This document shows, one piece after another, positions 50,888 to 58,858 of a stretch of DNA of 64,000 nt. A program made the translations under genes and the position numbers. The notes under the pieces were generated by a model, which had not been told where the DNA came from, did not search any database, and saw nothing but the letters and a program-made list of their open reading frames with translations. The stretch is taken from contig JBMNGF010000018.1 in NCBI GenBank assembly GCA_050949745.1, positions 62,001 to 126,000 of the forward strand, written 5' to 3'. Source of the DNA: Syntrophaceticus sp050949745. GTDB lineage: Bacteria; Bacillota; DSM-12270; Thermacetogeniales; Thermacetogeniaceae. The stretch's first letter is position 1; each line of letters opens with the position of its first letter.

Positions 50888-50916
50888 GGGCACAATGTAT
50901 AAAAACCATTGTGCCC
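50888..50916 (-). terminator. Strong hairpin between binding-protein and corrinoid-protein genes
   Basis: GGGCACAATG (50888-50897) and CATTGTGCCC (50907-50916), perfect 10-bp stem, 9-base loop. On the minus strand it is followed by TTCTTTC only, so it may be a partial terminator or a 3' stabiliser that allows more binding protein than corrinoid protein. Confidence 0.5.
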
Positions 50917-50976
50917 ATGTCATGCAGCAACATACAATTTCTAGAAGTGGCTGATCGCTACCACAACAATGTGGAG

Positions 50977-52068
50977 CTACTTCCAGCTGTCATAATCATT
51001 GACATTTTCCTGGGTAATCAAAGCGATAGGACTGTAATAACTTTGCTCGGAAATGTCATGTTTTTGAAGGACTTTTAAGGCCAGAGTGAGGTTCCCTTTC
51101 CCCGATATATATGGAGCCATAGCAACCGAACCATCTAACTCTCCGGCTTTCAAGGATTGACGGGCTTCATCCAGGAAGTCAATGCCGGTGACATATACTT
51201 GATCCTTTTTGCCCGCTACTTTTAATGCTTCTACAACACCTAAAGCCATAGTATCGTTAGCACAGCAAATCCCTTTCAAATCAGGATTGCTCTGAATCAG
51301 ATTGGTGGCAATATCAAAGGCTTTTTGACGGTCCCAATCCCCGGCTTGTACAGCAACAATGTTCATGCCGGCCTCTTCGAAAGCTTTAACAGCACCGTCC
51401 CGACGGGCTTCCCCTTGGAAAGCTCCCGCTAAACCTTCAATTACTGCTACCTTGGCATTTTTTCCACCCTCGGCTTTAATTTTTTCAGAAATGTATTTTG
51501 CTCCTACATAGCCCTGTTCTTCGAAGTTGTAGGTCATATGGGCAGCAATTTCGGCACCTGCTTCAGCGGCAGCATCCTCATCCAGTGTCGTGCCGCTGCA
51601 AATAATAGGAATCCCTTTTTCATTAGCTTCCACAACACCACTAATCAGGTTCATACCGGTGATAGGAACAATGATGATAGCATCATAATCTTTGCCTATC
51701 ATGGTTTTGAACACATTTAATTGCCCTTCAACATCATCTTCTGTGGCTCCGGCAACCACCTCAACCTCGATACCCATGCTAGCAGCGGCATCTTCATAGC
51801 CCTCCTTACCGGATACATAAAAAGGGTTGGAGAATGTGGGAACAACAACGCCAATTTTGACACCTTCCATTTTATCTGGCAGCGGTTCCAATGCTGAGAG
51901 GATTTTTCGCTCCAGATCAGTATAGACATCGTTTTCAACCACATCTTCAGCCTCTACATCACCGGCGTTGTTATCAACTGCGGGTTCTTCTTCACCTCCG
52001 CATCCCATCAGCGTAAACAGGCATAAAACTAACAATATACCGACCAGCAGCAAGCCTTTTTTCTTCAT
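50977..52068 (-). CDS. ABC importer substrate-binding lipoprotein (sugar/nucleoside class, RbsB-like)
   Basis: 363 residues. Lipoprotein signal ends LFTLMGCGG (Cys ~23), followed by an acidic linker. The periplasmic-binding-protein-4 domain begins VKIGVVVPTFSNPFYVSGKE and shows DAIIIVPITGMNLISGVVEA, GIPIICSGTTLDEDAA, the hinge region VIEGLAGAFQGEARRDGA, and ICCANDTMALGVVEAL. Relatives bind ribose, galactose, autoinducer-2 or nucleosides. Together with the permease at 54891 and the ATPase at 55876 it forms one importer whose genes are spread through the operon. Confidence 0.92.
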   Translation of the reverse strand: MKKKGLLLVGILLVLCLFTLMGCGGEEEPAVDNNAGDVEAEDVVENDVYTDLERKILSALEPLPDKMEGVKIGVVVPTFSNPFYVSGKEGYEDAAASMGIEVEVVAGATEDDVEGQLNVFKTMIGKDYDAIIIVPITGMNLISGVVEANEKGIPIICSGTTLDEDAAAEAGAEIAAHMTYNFEEQGYVGAKYISEKIKAEGGKNAKVAVIEGLAGAFQGEARRDGAVKAFEEAGMNIVAVQAGDWDRQKAFDIATNLIQSNPDLKGICCANDTMALGVVEALKVAGKKDQVYVTGIDFLDEARQSLKAGELDGSVAMAPYISGKGNLTLALKVLQKHDISEQSYYSPIALITQENVNDYDSWK

Positions 52069-52110
52069 TACTACTTTTACTCCTTCCTTAATAAATGATT
52101 TTTATATAAA

Positions 52111-53061
52111 CTACTTGCTATGGTAGCCTTTGATAAAATGCTGCACATCCTCAGCACTGCCATGGAAGCGGGGCCCCGGCTGCAGGCATTTCATAGCGGC
52201 ACAAGCGTTTGCAAAACGCAGAGCCTCCCGCCTGTCTGAGCCCTGCAGCAAATAGCTGTAAATCATAGCTCCGACGAAGCTGTCCCCGGCTCCGGTGGTA
52301 TCCACTGCATCTACGGAATACACCGGGCAAGAGATCATTTCCTCGCCATCAAACCAGAGAGGATCTTTTTGCCCCATGGTACAGATAATCCCATGTGAGG
52401 GATGATAACGCCGATAAATGCTTTTCACGGCAGAGGCTTCATTCTGTTCTTCAGACAGCTCATAATAGACATCATCTCCAGCACAAATCAGGTCTGCCAA
52501 ACCTAATAACTCCTGCAGATCCTGGGGATTGGTAAGTTGACCCTCCATAAAAGAAGGCACACATTCCAGCTGCAAAAAAACAGGGATCTTGCGGCTTTTA
52601 GCTGCCCTTGCCAGTTTCAGAGAAGCACCACTGGGATAACCATCTGTGAAAAAGACATCAACCCCGTCTAACATGCTTTCCTCTACATTTTCCTCTTTTA
52701 AACTGAGGAAGCTGTCACCGCTGTTGACAAAAATGGAACGCTTACCTCTATCCGCTACAAAAACATAGGTATACATGGTCACACCGCCAGGTTTGACCTG
52801 TAAATAGCGGTCAGATACGCCATCTTGTAGAAGCTCTCGGCGAAACTGCTCTCCTAGGCTATCCTCACCGATCCTTGCCACCAAAGATGTCTTAACACCT
52901 AGCTGGGCAAGGGTTACTAAAACATTGGCGCCACTTCCACCAGAGGTGCGGCGCTCATCATAAATCTGAGCAAAACCATCATTTTTCGGCAGATCGCTAC
53001 AGCGAATTACTATATCCATAGCTGTGGCACCCAGCCCTAATACCACTCTTCTTTTATTCAT
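52111..53061 (-). CDS. PfkB-family carbohydrate/nucleoside kinase
   Basis: 316 residues from the ATG at 53061 (GGGAGGGTTAATTCA upstream); an in-frame start at 53103 would overlap the methyltransferase gene. Ribokinase fold: N-terminal LGLGATAMDIVIRCSDLPKN, first PfkB signature region TSGGSGANVLVTLAQLG, VARIGEDSLGEQF, and the anion hole/catalytic Asp in VDTTGAGDSFVGAMIYSYL. It phosphorylates a sugar or nucleoside entering through the adjacent importer. Given the neighbouring pseudouridine-phosphate-glycosidase-like gene, a role like pseudouridine kinase is a reasonable inference. Confidence 0.92.
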   Translation of the reverse strand: MNKRRVVLGLGATAMDIVIRCSDLPKNDGFAQIYDERRTSGGSGANVLVTLAQLGVKTSLVARIGEDSLGEQFRRELLQDGVSDRYLQVKPGGVTMYTYVFVADRGKRSIFVNSGDSFLSLKEENVEESMLDGVDVFFTDGYPSGASLKLARAAKSRKIPVFLQLECVPSFMEGQLTNPQDLQELLGLADLICAGDDVYYELSEEQNEASAVKSIYRRYHPSHGIICTMGQKDPLWFDGEEMISCPVYSVDAVDTTGAGDSFVGAMIYSYLLQGSDRREALRFANACAAMKCLQPGPRFHGSAEDVQHFIKGYHSK

Positions 53062-53065
53062 TGAA

Positions 53066-54103
53066 TTAACCCTCCCTGTTTTCATACCAGATTTTTGCGG
53101 CATCTACCATGGCCTGAATATTTTCCGGCGGTGTGCCCCAGGCAAGGTTACAGCCGGTGGAAAGTGTAAATCCCTTGGGATTATCTGCAGTCTCATCCAA
53201 ACAACGGAAGGAGGCCTTTTGTACCTCTTTCGGTGTACCAAAAAGGAGCACCCTAGTCGGGGAAACATTGCCCTTCAAAGAACTGATGTGTCCTACTACT
53301 TTTTTCGCTTCTGCCAGACTCATCATGTCGTCAATACTGAGCCGCCCAAAGCCGATTTCCGCCATATCCGGCCATATGTTTTTGGTATCCCCACAGATGT
53401 GCATAGAGGGGGAACTTCCATATCTATCCCGGTACCAATCGGCAATCTGCTGTAAATAGGGACGCACAAACTGTCGAAAAAGCCGGGTGCTGATCAGGGA
53501 ATTGGAAAGGAGCCCATCTCCCATGCTGCAGCCGAAACCACGCTGTGCACAAATCTCCATATAAGAAATAATAATATTTGTAGAAAACTGCAATAATTGA
53601 TGTGCCTGTTCAGGTTTTTTAATCATTCCCATCATTAGGGTCTCCGTGCCAATGATGAGAGAAGCTACCGACATGGGGCCTCCCATGCCGCTGCCTACCT
53701 TCACCTCATGGCCCACCGCATCGCGAATACGCTCCATTGCTTCAAAATAAAGGGGCAAACGCCCGTCTTTCAAAGGATCCGGCGGTATCAATTTATCCAG
53801 CTCATCCCAACTGGATAAGGGATGTTTTAAAACCGAGGGCGGGGTATCGGGGGCATAGGCAAGGGTTCCTCCCATAGCCTCCGCCAATCCTGCCATGGGG
53901 CTGATCCCTACAGAGTCATAACCAAAATGTCGGTAGCATTTGATATGGCAGTCCGCCATCAATTCAGCAGAGTGTAGATAATCCCGTAAATCTATCCCAG
54001 CATAACAAGCAGCATATTCCGCGATCATCGGAGCACAAGGCATACGATCAACCCGGCTCCCTTTTTTCAATGCTTCAGCACGTTGAATAGGCGTCATTGT
54101 CAT
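53066..54103 (-). CDS. Uroporphyrinogen-decarboxylase-family zinc methyltransferase (MtaA/MtbA-like)
   Basis: 345 residues, UroD barrel. The putative zinc ligands His235 and Cys237 (SMHICGDTKN) and Cys318 (LSTGCNLAWG) are all present, the set found in corrinoid-dependent methyltransferases and not in true uroporphyrinogen decarboxylases. Other family points: RVDRMPCAPMIAEYAACYAG, MGGPMSVASLIIGTETLMMG and TPPENIQAMVDAA. It should move a methyl group between a substrate or thiol/folate and the corrinoid protein encoded at 50138. It overlaps the upstream glycosidase-like gene by 29 bp and ends 4 bp before the kinase start, so it is firmly part of this operon. Confidence 0.9.
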   Translation of the reverse strand: MTMTPIQRAEALKKGSRVDRMPCAPMIAEYAACYAGIDLRDYLHSAELMADCHIKCYRHFGYDSVGISPMAGLAEAMGGTLAYAPDTPPSVLKHPLSSWDELDKLIPPDPLKDGRLPLYFEAMERIRDAVGHEVKVGSGMGGPMSVASLIIGTETLMMGMIKKPEQAHQLLQFSTNIIISYMEICAQRGFGCSMGDGLLSNSLISTRLFRQFVRPYLQQIADWYRDRYGSSPSMHICGDTKNIWPDMAEIGFGRLSIDDMMSLAEAKKVVGHISSLKGNVSPTRVLLFGTPKEVQKASFRCLDETADNPKGFTLSTGCNLAWGTPPENIQAMVDAAKIWYENREG

Positions 54104-54881
54104 GGTTGCATCTCCTCTCTAATTGCAATGCAATAGTGATATTATTCAGCAGGGCATCTAACTGCAGCCGGGAGGCTAGGCCATCGGTAACCTCAGCCAA
54201 ATAAGCGTTTACCAAGGGATGGGGACTTTGTTCAGCAGCTGTCTCAAGTCCTATTTTTCGACAGGCTTCCAAGATATTTTGATCCTTCAGGCGTAGTTCA
54301 TGTTTAATAGGGCATAGCAAAAGCCCCCTTGTTTCGTTTTTATAAACACCATCCAAGGTTTCCTGTCGTGAGGAAAAGAGAAAACCATCAGCTCTGTCGG
54401 TCCTCCAGCCGTAAACCGGCACCTTATACTTACGCCAGGCTGCAACGGTTGCCCTTAGATCCAAAATATCTTTAGGCGCAGTTGCCACCAATAAACCGGG
54501 GTAATCCGCTAATGCCGGAATATCTGAACAAACCTTTCCATTCCAATCCACACCGCCGATGCCCGCAGTAGCCACAAAACCCACACCGAGTTCCCGGGCA
54601 ACATCCATGGTAACAGAGCCGGTACAATAGCCGTTATAGCCACTGCCTACCTTAGCGCTGTCTAAACGACGCCAACTCTCATCCTTGGGACAAGCGAGGA
54701 AGTCAGCAATAGTGCCTACCTGGATTTCCCCGGCAGCAAGCCAAACAACACCCACATCAGGAAAATTACCAATTTTGTCGATCAGCTCCTCCTGGCTGAT
54801 CATAGGCAAGCCCTGCCCTGGAAAGGCAGAGTCTAAAAGAACTTTAGGCTTTAAGTTCTGCCTTACATTAACTTTCATCAT
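54075..54881 (-). CDS. Pseudouridine-5'-phosphate-glycosidase-like protein (IndA/PsuG superfamily)
   Basis: 268 residues, ~40 shorter than PsuG. It shows the superfamily course: DSAFPGQGLPMISQEELIDK, VVWLAAGEIQVGTIADFLA, DSAKVGSGYNGYCTGSVTMD, ELGVGFVATAGIGGVDWNGK, VCSDIPALADYPGLLVATAP with the KDILDLRAT segment, and VPVYGWRTDRADGFLF. PsuG cleaves the C-C glycosidic bond of pseudouridine phosphate. From memory of PsuG, two catalytic lysines seem kept (in SAKVG and APKDILD), while the first acidic residue is Asp (DSAF) instead of Glu (ESTI). This suggests a changed substrate or a divergent subfamily. Family call is likely, activity uncertain. Confidence 0.7.
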   Translation of the reverse strand: MMKVNVRQNLKPKVLLDSAFPGQGLPMISQEELIDKIGNFPDVGVVWLAAGEIQVGTIADFLACPKDESWRRLDSAKVGSGYNGYCTGSVTMDVARELGVGFVATAGIGGVDWNGKVCSDIPALADYPGLLVATAPKDILDLRATVAAWRKYKVPVYGWRTDRADGFLFSSRQETLDGVYKNETRGLLLCPIKHELRLKDQNILEACRKIGLETAAEQSPHPLVNAYLAEVTDGLASRLQLDALLNNITIALQLERRCNHDNDAYSTC

Positions 54882-54890
54882 CAGTCCCCC

Positions 54891-55859
54891 TTAGCCGAAG
54901 TTTCTGTGCTCTTTTCGATTACGCAATTCTGTTGCCACCAGCGCAATGATAATAATAAGGCCGCAAAACAGCTTTTGATAGTAAGCAGGGATCGCCATCA
55001 AAATTAAGCCATTATCCAACATGCCCAACACAAAACAAGCCAAAACCGCTCCCACGATGCTCCCTCTGCCTCCGCTCAGACTGGTTCCGCCTAAAACCAC
55101 TGCAGCGATGGCATCTGTTTCCACCATCCAGCCAGCCAAGGGGTCAGCAGAATTCAACCTCGCTATGGTTATCATTCCAGCAATGGCTGCCATCATAGCA
55201 CAAAAAACATAAATAGAAGTTCTGTACTTATGAGTAGCGACCCCTGCACGCCGCAACGCTTCTTCGTTACCTCCTAGGGCCAGGGTGTAATACCCCCATT
55301 TGGTTTTATTAAGTAGAATGTAGGAAATGATCACGATAACCAGAGCAATGATAATAGGAACATTTACCGGGCCCACACGTCCGGAGCCTATAAATTTAAA
55401 AGCATTGGGGAAACCATAAATCGGTGATGATTTTGTGAGAATCAATGCCAAACCCCTGGCGATGGACATAAAACCAAGTGTGGTGACTAGAGGATTTAGA
55501 CGCAGGCGGGAAATCAAAAGACCGCTGCACAAACCGATGATCACTCCGGCGAATATTCCCAGAGTGACGGCCAATGGCACAGGAATCCCTGCCTTCATAG
55601 CAAAAGCCATCATAATACCGCTGTAAGCCAAAACCGAGCCGATAGATAAATCAATACCACCTGAAGCGATAACAAAAGCCATGCCGATGGCAAGAATAAT
55701 ATCAACACTTGTTTGGTCTAAAATGTTATAAAAATTATTCCACGTAAGAAAGTATGGGGACAAAAATGATAAAACCACGCCCATAACTAAAAGAATAAGC
55801 AGCAACAGTATTTGTGAAAAATGCTTGCTTTGCGCTATTTTTAACAGTTTTCTTCCCAT
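54891..55859 (-). CDS. ABC importer permease (RbsC/BPD_transp_2 family)
   Basis: 322 residues with about ten hydrophobic segments. Motifs of ribose-type permeases: LTWNNFYNILDQTSVDIILA, GMAFVIASGGIDLSIGSVLA, SRLRLNPLVTTLGFMSIARG, ALGGNEEALRRAGV and AAVVLGGTSLSGGRGSIVGA, the last being the cytoplasmic coupling region. Works with the adjacent ATPase and the binding protein at 50977 to import a sugar or nucleoside. Start ATG 55859 follows AGAGGGAATC. Confidence 0.93.
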   Translation of the reverse strand: MGRKLLKIAQSKHFSQILLLLILLVMGVVLSFLSPYFLTWNNFYNILDQTSVDIILAIGMAFVIASGGIDLSIGSVLAYSGIMMAFAMKAGIPVPLAVTLGIFAGVIIGLCSGLLISRLRLNPLVTTLGFMSIARGLALILTKSSPIYGFPNAFKFIGSGRVGPVNVPIIIALVIVIISYILLNKTKWGYYTLALGGNEEALRRAGVATHKYRTSIYVFCAMMAAIAGMITIARLNSADPLAGWMVETDAIAAVVLGGTSLSGGRGSIVGAVLACFVLGMLDNGLILMAIPAYYQKLFCGLIIIIALVATELRNRKEHRNFG

Positions 55860-55875
55860 CCTGATTCCCTCTCAA

Positions 55876-56631
55876 TCAACTAGGAATTTCGCCGGCTCCT
55901 GTAATAAGTGCAACCACATCACTAGGCGTAACATCACTGGTGGAAACCGTAGACACAACCTTTCCCTGACGCATGACACTGATGCGCTGCGCCAATTCGA
56001 AGACTTCATACATGTTGTGGCTGATCAGAATCACCGCATAACCCTTTTGACCCAGTTGGCGAATCAAACTCAGCACAGCAGCGCTCTCTTGCACCCCCAT
56101 AGCGGCAGTGGGCTCGTCAAAGATCAGCAGTTTGCCGCCAAATCTAATGGCTCGGGCAACAGCCACCCCTTGGCGCTGCCCCCCAGATAACTGTCCTACC
56201 TCCGCATGAATTTCAGGAATATTCATATCCAGCTGCTGTAAAAACTCCTGGGCTTCCGCTACCATTCTCCTCTTATCCACAAAAAACTTATGTCGTACAG
56301 GCTCTCTGCCTAGAAATATATTTGTCGCAACATCCCGGCAGTTCACTAACGATAGATCCTGATAAACGGTGGAAATGCCCAAATCCAGCGCCTGTCTCGG
56401 ATTCAACCCCTGATAGACCTTATCTTCGATTATGATTTCACCGCTGTCCGGTCTGAGCACCCCAGACAGAGTTTTAATTAGGGTAGTTTTTCCGGCACCA
56501 TTATCACCGACGATCGCTAAAATTTCGCCGGTATAGGCCGTTAAATCAGCGCCACGCAGTGCCTCAACACGTCCAAATCTTTTTTTTATATTCTTAACCT
56601 GTAAAAAAGGCTGTTTCTTCTCCTCTTCCAC
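55876..56631 (-). CDS. ABC importer ATPase, single-domain sugar type
   Basis: 251 residues, one ATPase domain, whereas RbsA/MglA proteins have two. Motifs: GDNGAGKTTLIKTLSGV, Q-loop ISTVYQDLSLVNCRDVATN, signature LSGGQRQGVAVARAI, Walker B LLIFDEPTAAMGVQE, and ILISHNMYEVFELA. The FDEPTAAMG form and the missing second half are typical of single-domain sugar/nucleoside importers that work as homodimers. It lies between the glycohydrolase genes and the permease with spacings of 16-23 bp, so all are cotranscribed. Confidence 0.93.
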   Translation of the reverse strand: MEEEKKQPFLQVKNIKKRFGRVEALRGADLTAYTGEILAIVGDNGAGKTTLIKTLSGVLRPDSGEIIIEDKVYQGLNPRQALDLGISTVYQDLSLVNCRDVATNIFLGREPVRHKFFVDKRRMVAEAQEFLQQLDMNIPEIHAEVGQLSGGQRQGVAVARAIRFGGKLLIFDEPTAAMGVQESAAVLSLIRQLGQKGYAVILISHNMYEVFELAQRISVMRQGKVVSTVSTSDVTPSDVVALITGAGEIPS

Positions 56632-56654
56632 TGCTGGCCGCCCCTTTCGACAAA

Positions 56655-57662
56655 TTAGATTATGGATTCCAATTCCTTAGCCAATCCCACCAGATCCATC
56701 TTGTTTTGACGCTCAATAACTGATAAATACCTGGCAGTGATGGATTGTGCACCATTAAATGCACCTGCTATCGCTCCGATAATAGAGGCGATAGCACTGG
56801 TCTCATTGCCGATATTTACTCCATCAAAAAGAGCAGACATCGTCTCCCCCTTATTGGCCACAAAAAGCCCAAAAGCGGCAGGCACTGTTTCCGCTACCTG
56901 TGGGCCGTTGCCGATACAGGCAGCCAGTTCCTCACAGCAGCTGTCAGCATCCCCTGCTTTTAATGAAAGGCCTATAGCCATCTTCATTCTTTTGAAAACT
57001 GATGGACCTGGATAATCCCTGGCAATCTCTCTACCTTTTGTTTCTCCCATTTCAGTACCATAGAGACCTGCCTGTACTACCTCAAATACCGACCCTGACA
57101 CCAGAGCAGAGCTAACTGCTGCTGCCACTGCGCAAGCACCGGAGATGGAATAGGCGTCATTGTGTACCGCCTGACTGACGGCAATGGTGTCCCTGATGGC
57201 CAAGTCAACCCTTCCGGGATGGAGCAGCCCCAGTGGAAACGCCTTTGTAGCCGCTTCATTGGAGGATAAGGCAAAATAATCACTTGAAAAAAGCTTGCTT
57301 CGGAAGGGATCTCTACCAGCCCTGACCTTTTGTATCATCTTTCGCGTGGTCATCCCCGCAAAAGCTTCAAACCACTCTTCATGAGCAGCCCAATCCAAAA
57401 GCGCCTGCTCTGCCAGTTCTTTACTTGCTTTTCCCTTTGCCTCGATCAAATGCTTCAGCAAAATATATGGAATACTGAATGCATCAGTCACCTGGCCGGC
57501 TTCTCGCCCTCTGGCTAAGGTATCCTGTGGGGGTTTTTGAAAGTCCACAACTTTACCGCCGAAATACTCCTTAATCTGATTGTAGGAGCGCATTTCAGTA
57601 GCGGCTCCCATGGCATCGCCTACTGCTGCTCCTAATAGGCAGCCCAATATTTTATCGTACAT
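56655..57662 (-). CDS. ADP-ribosylglycohydrolase-family protein, copy 1
   Basis: 335 residues from ATG 57662 (AAGGGGG upstream); the start overlaps the previous gene by 11 bp. All-helical fold with the metal/phosphate motifs LGAAVGDAMGAATEMRS near the start, QVTDAFSIPYILLKHLIEAK (acidic pair region TDD is TDA here), LGLLHPGRVDLAIRDT, HNDAYSISGACAVAAAVS, and C-terminal NIGNETSAIASIIGAIAGA. In active family members the last motif is usually GxDTDT; here it is GNETSA, and TDD is TDA, so metal-binding residues appear altered in this copy. It may be inactive, regulatory or of changed specificity. E. coli yegTUV also joins this family with a PfkB kinase and a nucleoside-type transporter. Confidence 0.88.
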   Translation of the reverse strand: MYDKILGCLLGAAVGDAMGAATEMRSYNQIKEYFGGKVVDFQKPPQDTLARGREAGQVTDAFSIPYILLKHLIEAKGKASKELAEQALLDWAAHEEWFEAFAGMTTRKMIQKVRAGRDPFRSKLFSSDYFALSSNEAATKAFPLGLLHPGRVDLAIRDTIAVSQAVHNDAYSISGACAVAAAVSSALVSGSVFEVVQAGLYGTEMGETKGREIARDYPGPSVFKRMKMAIGLSLKAGDADSCCEELAACIGNGPQVAETVPAAFGLFVANKGETMSALFDGVNIGNETSAIASIIGAIAGAFNGAQSITARYLSVIERQNKMDLVGLAKELESII

Positions 57663-58692
57663 GAAAGGTTGCCCCCTTTTGACGGCGCAAAGCGATTTTT
57701 TCGATACCTGCAGCCAATCCGGAAATATCAAGTTGATTCCTTTCCTCCAGTAGCTCTAGGTAGTGGCTGGGGAAAACCCCCGCCCCCTGCAGTGTTCCCG
57801 CAATGGCACCCGCCATCGTGGCAACGGTATCTGTATCATAGCCAATATTGACGCCAGCTTTAATAGAACCCATGGCATCGCCATTATTGGCAACAAAAAG
57901 ACCAAAGGCAGCGGGAATTGCCTCTGCAACATGCAAACCGCTGCCGATTCTATCTCCGATCTCTATCATCTTTTCCCAGGGCGTTCCGGCACCCAGGGCA
58001 ATATCTACAGCCATTTCCATCCGGCGTACAACAGAAGCCCCGGCAACCTCCTTGCCCACCTTCAACCCGATGGACTCCCCTTCAGAAGCGCCATATAAGC
58101 CAGCCTGTACCACATTATAAAGATCCGCATCAGGAAGCATAGCACGACTCACCGCAGCAGCAACAGCACAGGCACCAGAAACTGCCAGATGATTATCATG
58201 GGTAGGAAGTGTTACTGTAACGGCATCAGCAATAGCCTGGTCAAGGTTACCGGGATTAAACAGGCCAATGGGTGAAATTTTCATGCCAGAACCATTGGTG
58301 GCCTGGCGAGTGGCAACATCCAATCCCCCAGAATCCTCAATTTTTTCACCTTTGAACCTGCGGATTGCTCGCAGTGTGGTAGGCCCCACAAAGCGATCAA
58401 AAAACACAGCATGCTCTGACCAATCAATAATTGCCTCTCTTACGATATCCCCATTAATATCGCCGTCATGGTCAACAATATGCCGTGCAATAAAATAGGC
58501 TGAGCTGAAATCATCTGTCAGCTGCCCCGCCTCATTTCCGGCACCAAATGAATCTGCCGGCGGCTTTTCAAAATCACATACCGCATGACCGAAGTGCCGC
58601 AAAATTTCTATTGTGGAACGCCCCTCAGTGGGAGCACCCATGGCATCTCCAACAGCTCCACCAAGAAGACCGCCTAAAATCTTTTGATACAT
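57652..58692 (-). CDS. ADP-ribosylglycohydrolase-family protein, copy 2
   Basis: 346 residues from ATG 58692 with GAGGAGG upstream; the longer frame to 58797 lacks a site. A paralogue of the following gene, with the canonical metal motifs kept: LGGAVGDAMGAPTEGRST, GQLTDDFSSAYFIARHI (TDD), GLFNPGNLDQAIADAVTVT, THDNHLAVSGACAVAAA and NIGYDTDTVATMAGAIAGTL (DTDT). It should bind two divalent metals and hydrolyse an N-glycosidic or ribosyl bond. First complete gene of the operon. The intact/altered pair suggests a heteromer or an active enzyme with a divergent partner. Confidence 0.9.
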   Translation of the reverse strand: MYQKILGGLLGGAVGDAMGAPTEGRSTIEILRHFGHAVCDFEKPPADSFGAGNEAGQLTDDFSSAYFIARHIVDHDGDINGDIVREAIIDWSEHAVFFDRFVGPTTLRAIRRFKGEKIEDSGGLDVATRQATNGSGMKISPIGLFNPGNLDQAIADAVTVTLPTHDNHLAVSGACAVAAAVSRAMLPDADLYNVVQAGLYGASEGESIGLKVGKEVAGASVVRRMEMAVDIALGAGTPWEKMIEIGDRIGSGLHVAEAIPAAFGLFVANNGDAMGSIKAGVNIGYDTDTVATMAGAIAGTLQGAGVFPSHYLELLEERNQLDISGLAAGIEKIALRRQKGATFHVR

Positions 58693-58858
58693 GCCGCGCA
58701 GTTTCCTCCTCAAATCCCTCGATATCACAAGCATCAATCTTGTCCATGTGAGAATTCCGACCAGTGGGGGAGATTGCATTAAATAGGTGTATGTCATTTA
58801 AATTTAAATTGACGACCTTTGTGGACATAGAACCAATGTCAATGCCTGTGAATAACAC
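58625..58858 (-). pseudogene. Truncated N-terminus of a BadF/BcrA-type activator ATPase
   Basis: GTG 58858 follows GAGAGG on the minus strand and gives MLFTGIDIGSMSTKVVNLNL followed by NDIHLFNAISPTGRNS. The phosphate-1 loop GIDIGSMSTK and the SPTG-type end of the first strand pair are characteristic of ASKHA activator ATPases (BadF/BadG/HgdC). After ~40 residues similarity is lost and the frame runs on into the start of the glycohydrolase gene in another frame, ending at 58625. The rest of the activator has been deleted. Such ATPases activate dehydratases and are also found beside corrinoid methyltransferases. Confidence 0.6.

Noticed and set aside
53066..54103. Haem-pathway uroporphyrinogen decarboxylase
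   Set aside because: The zinc-ligand set His235, Cys237 and Cys318 and the corrinoid-protein gene in the same operon mark a corrinoid methyltransferase.
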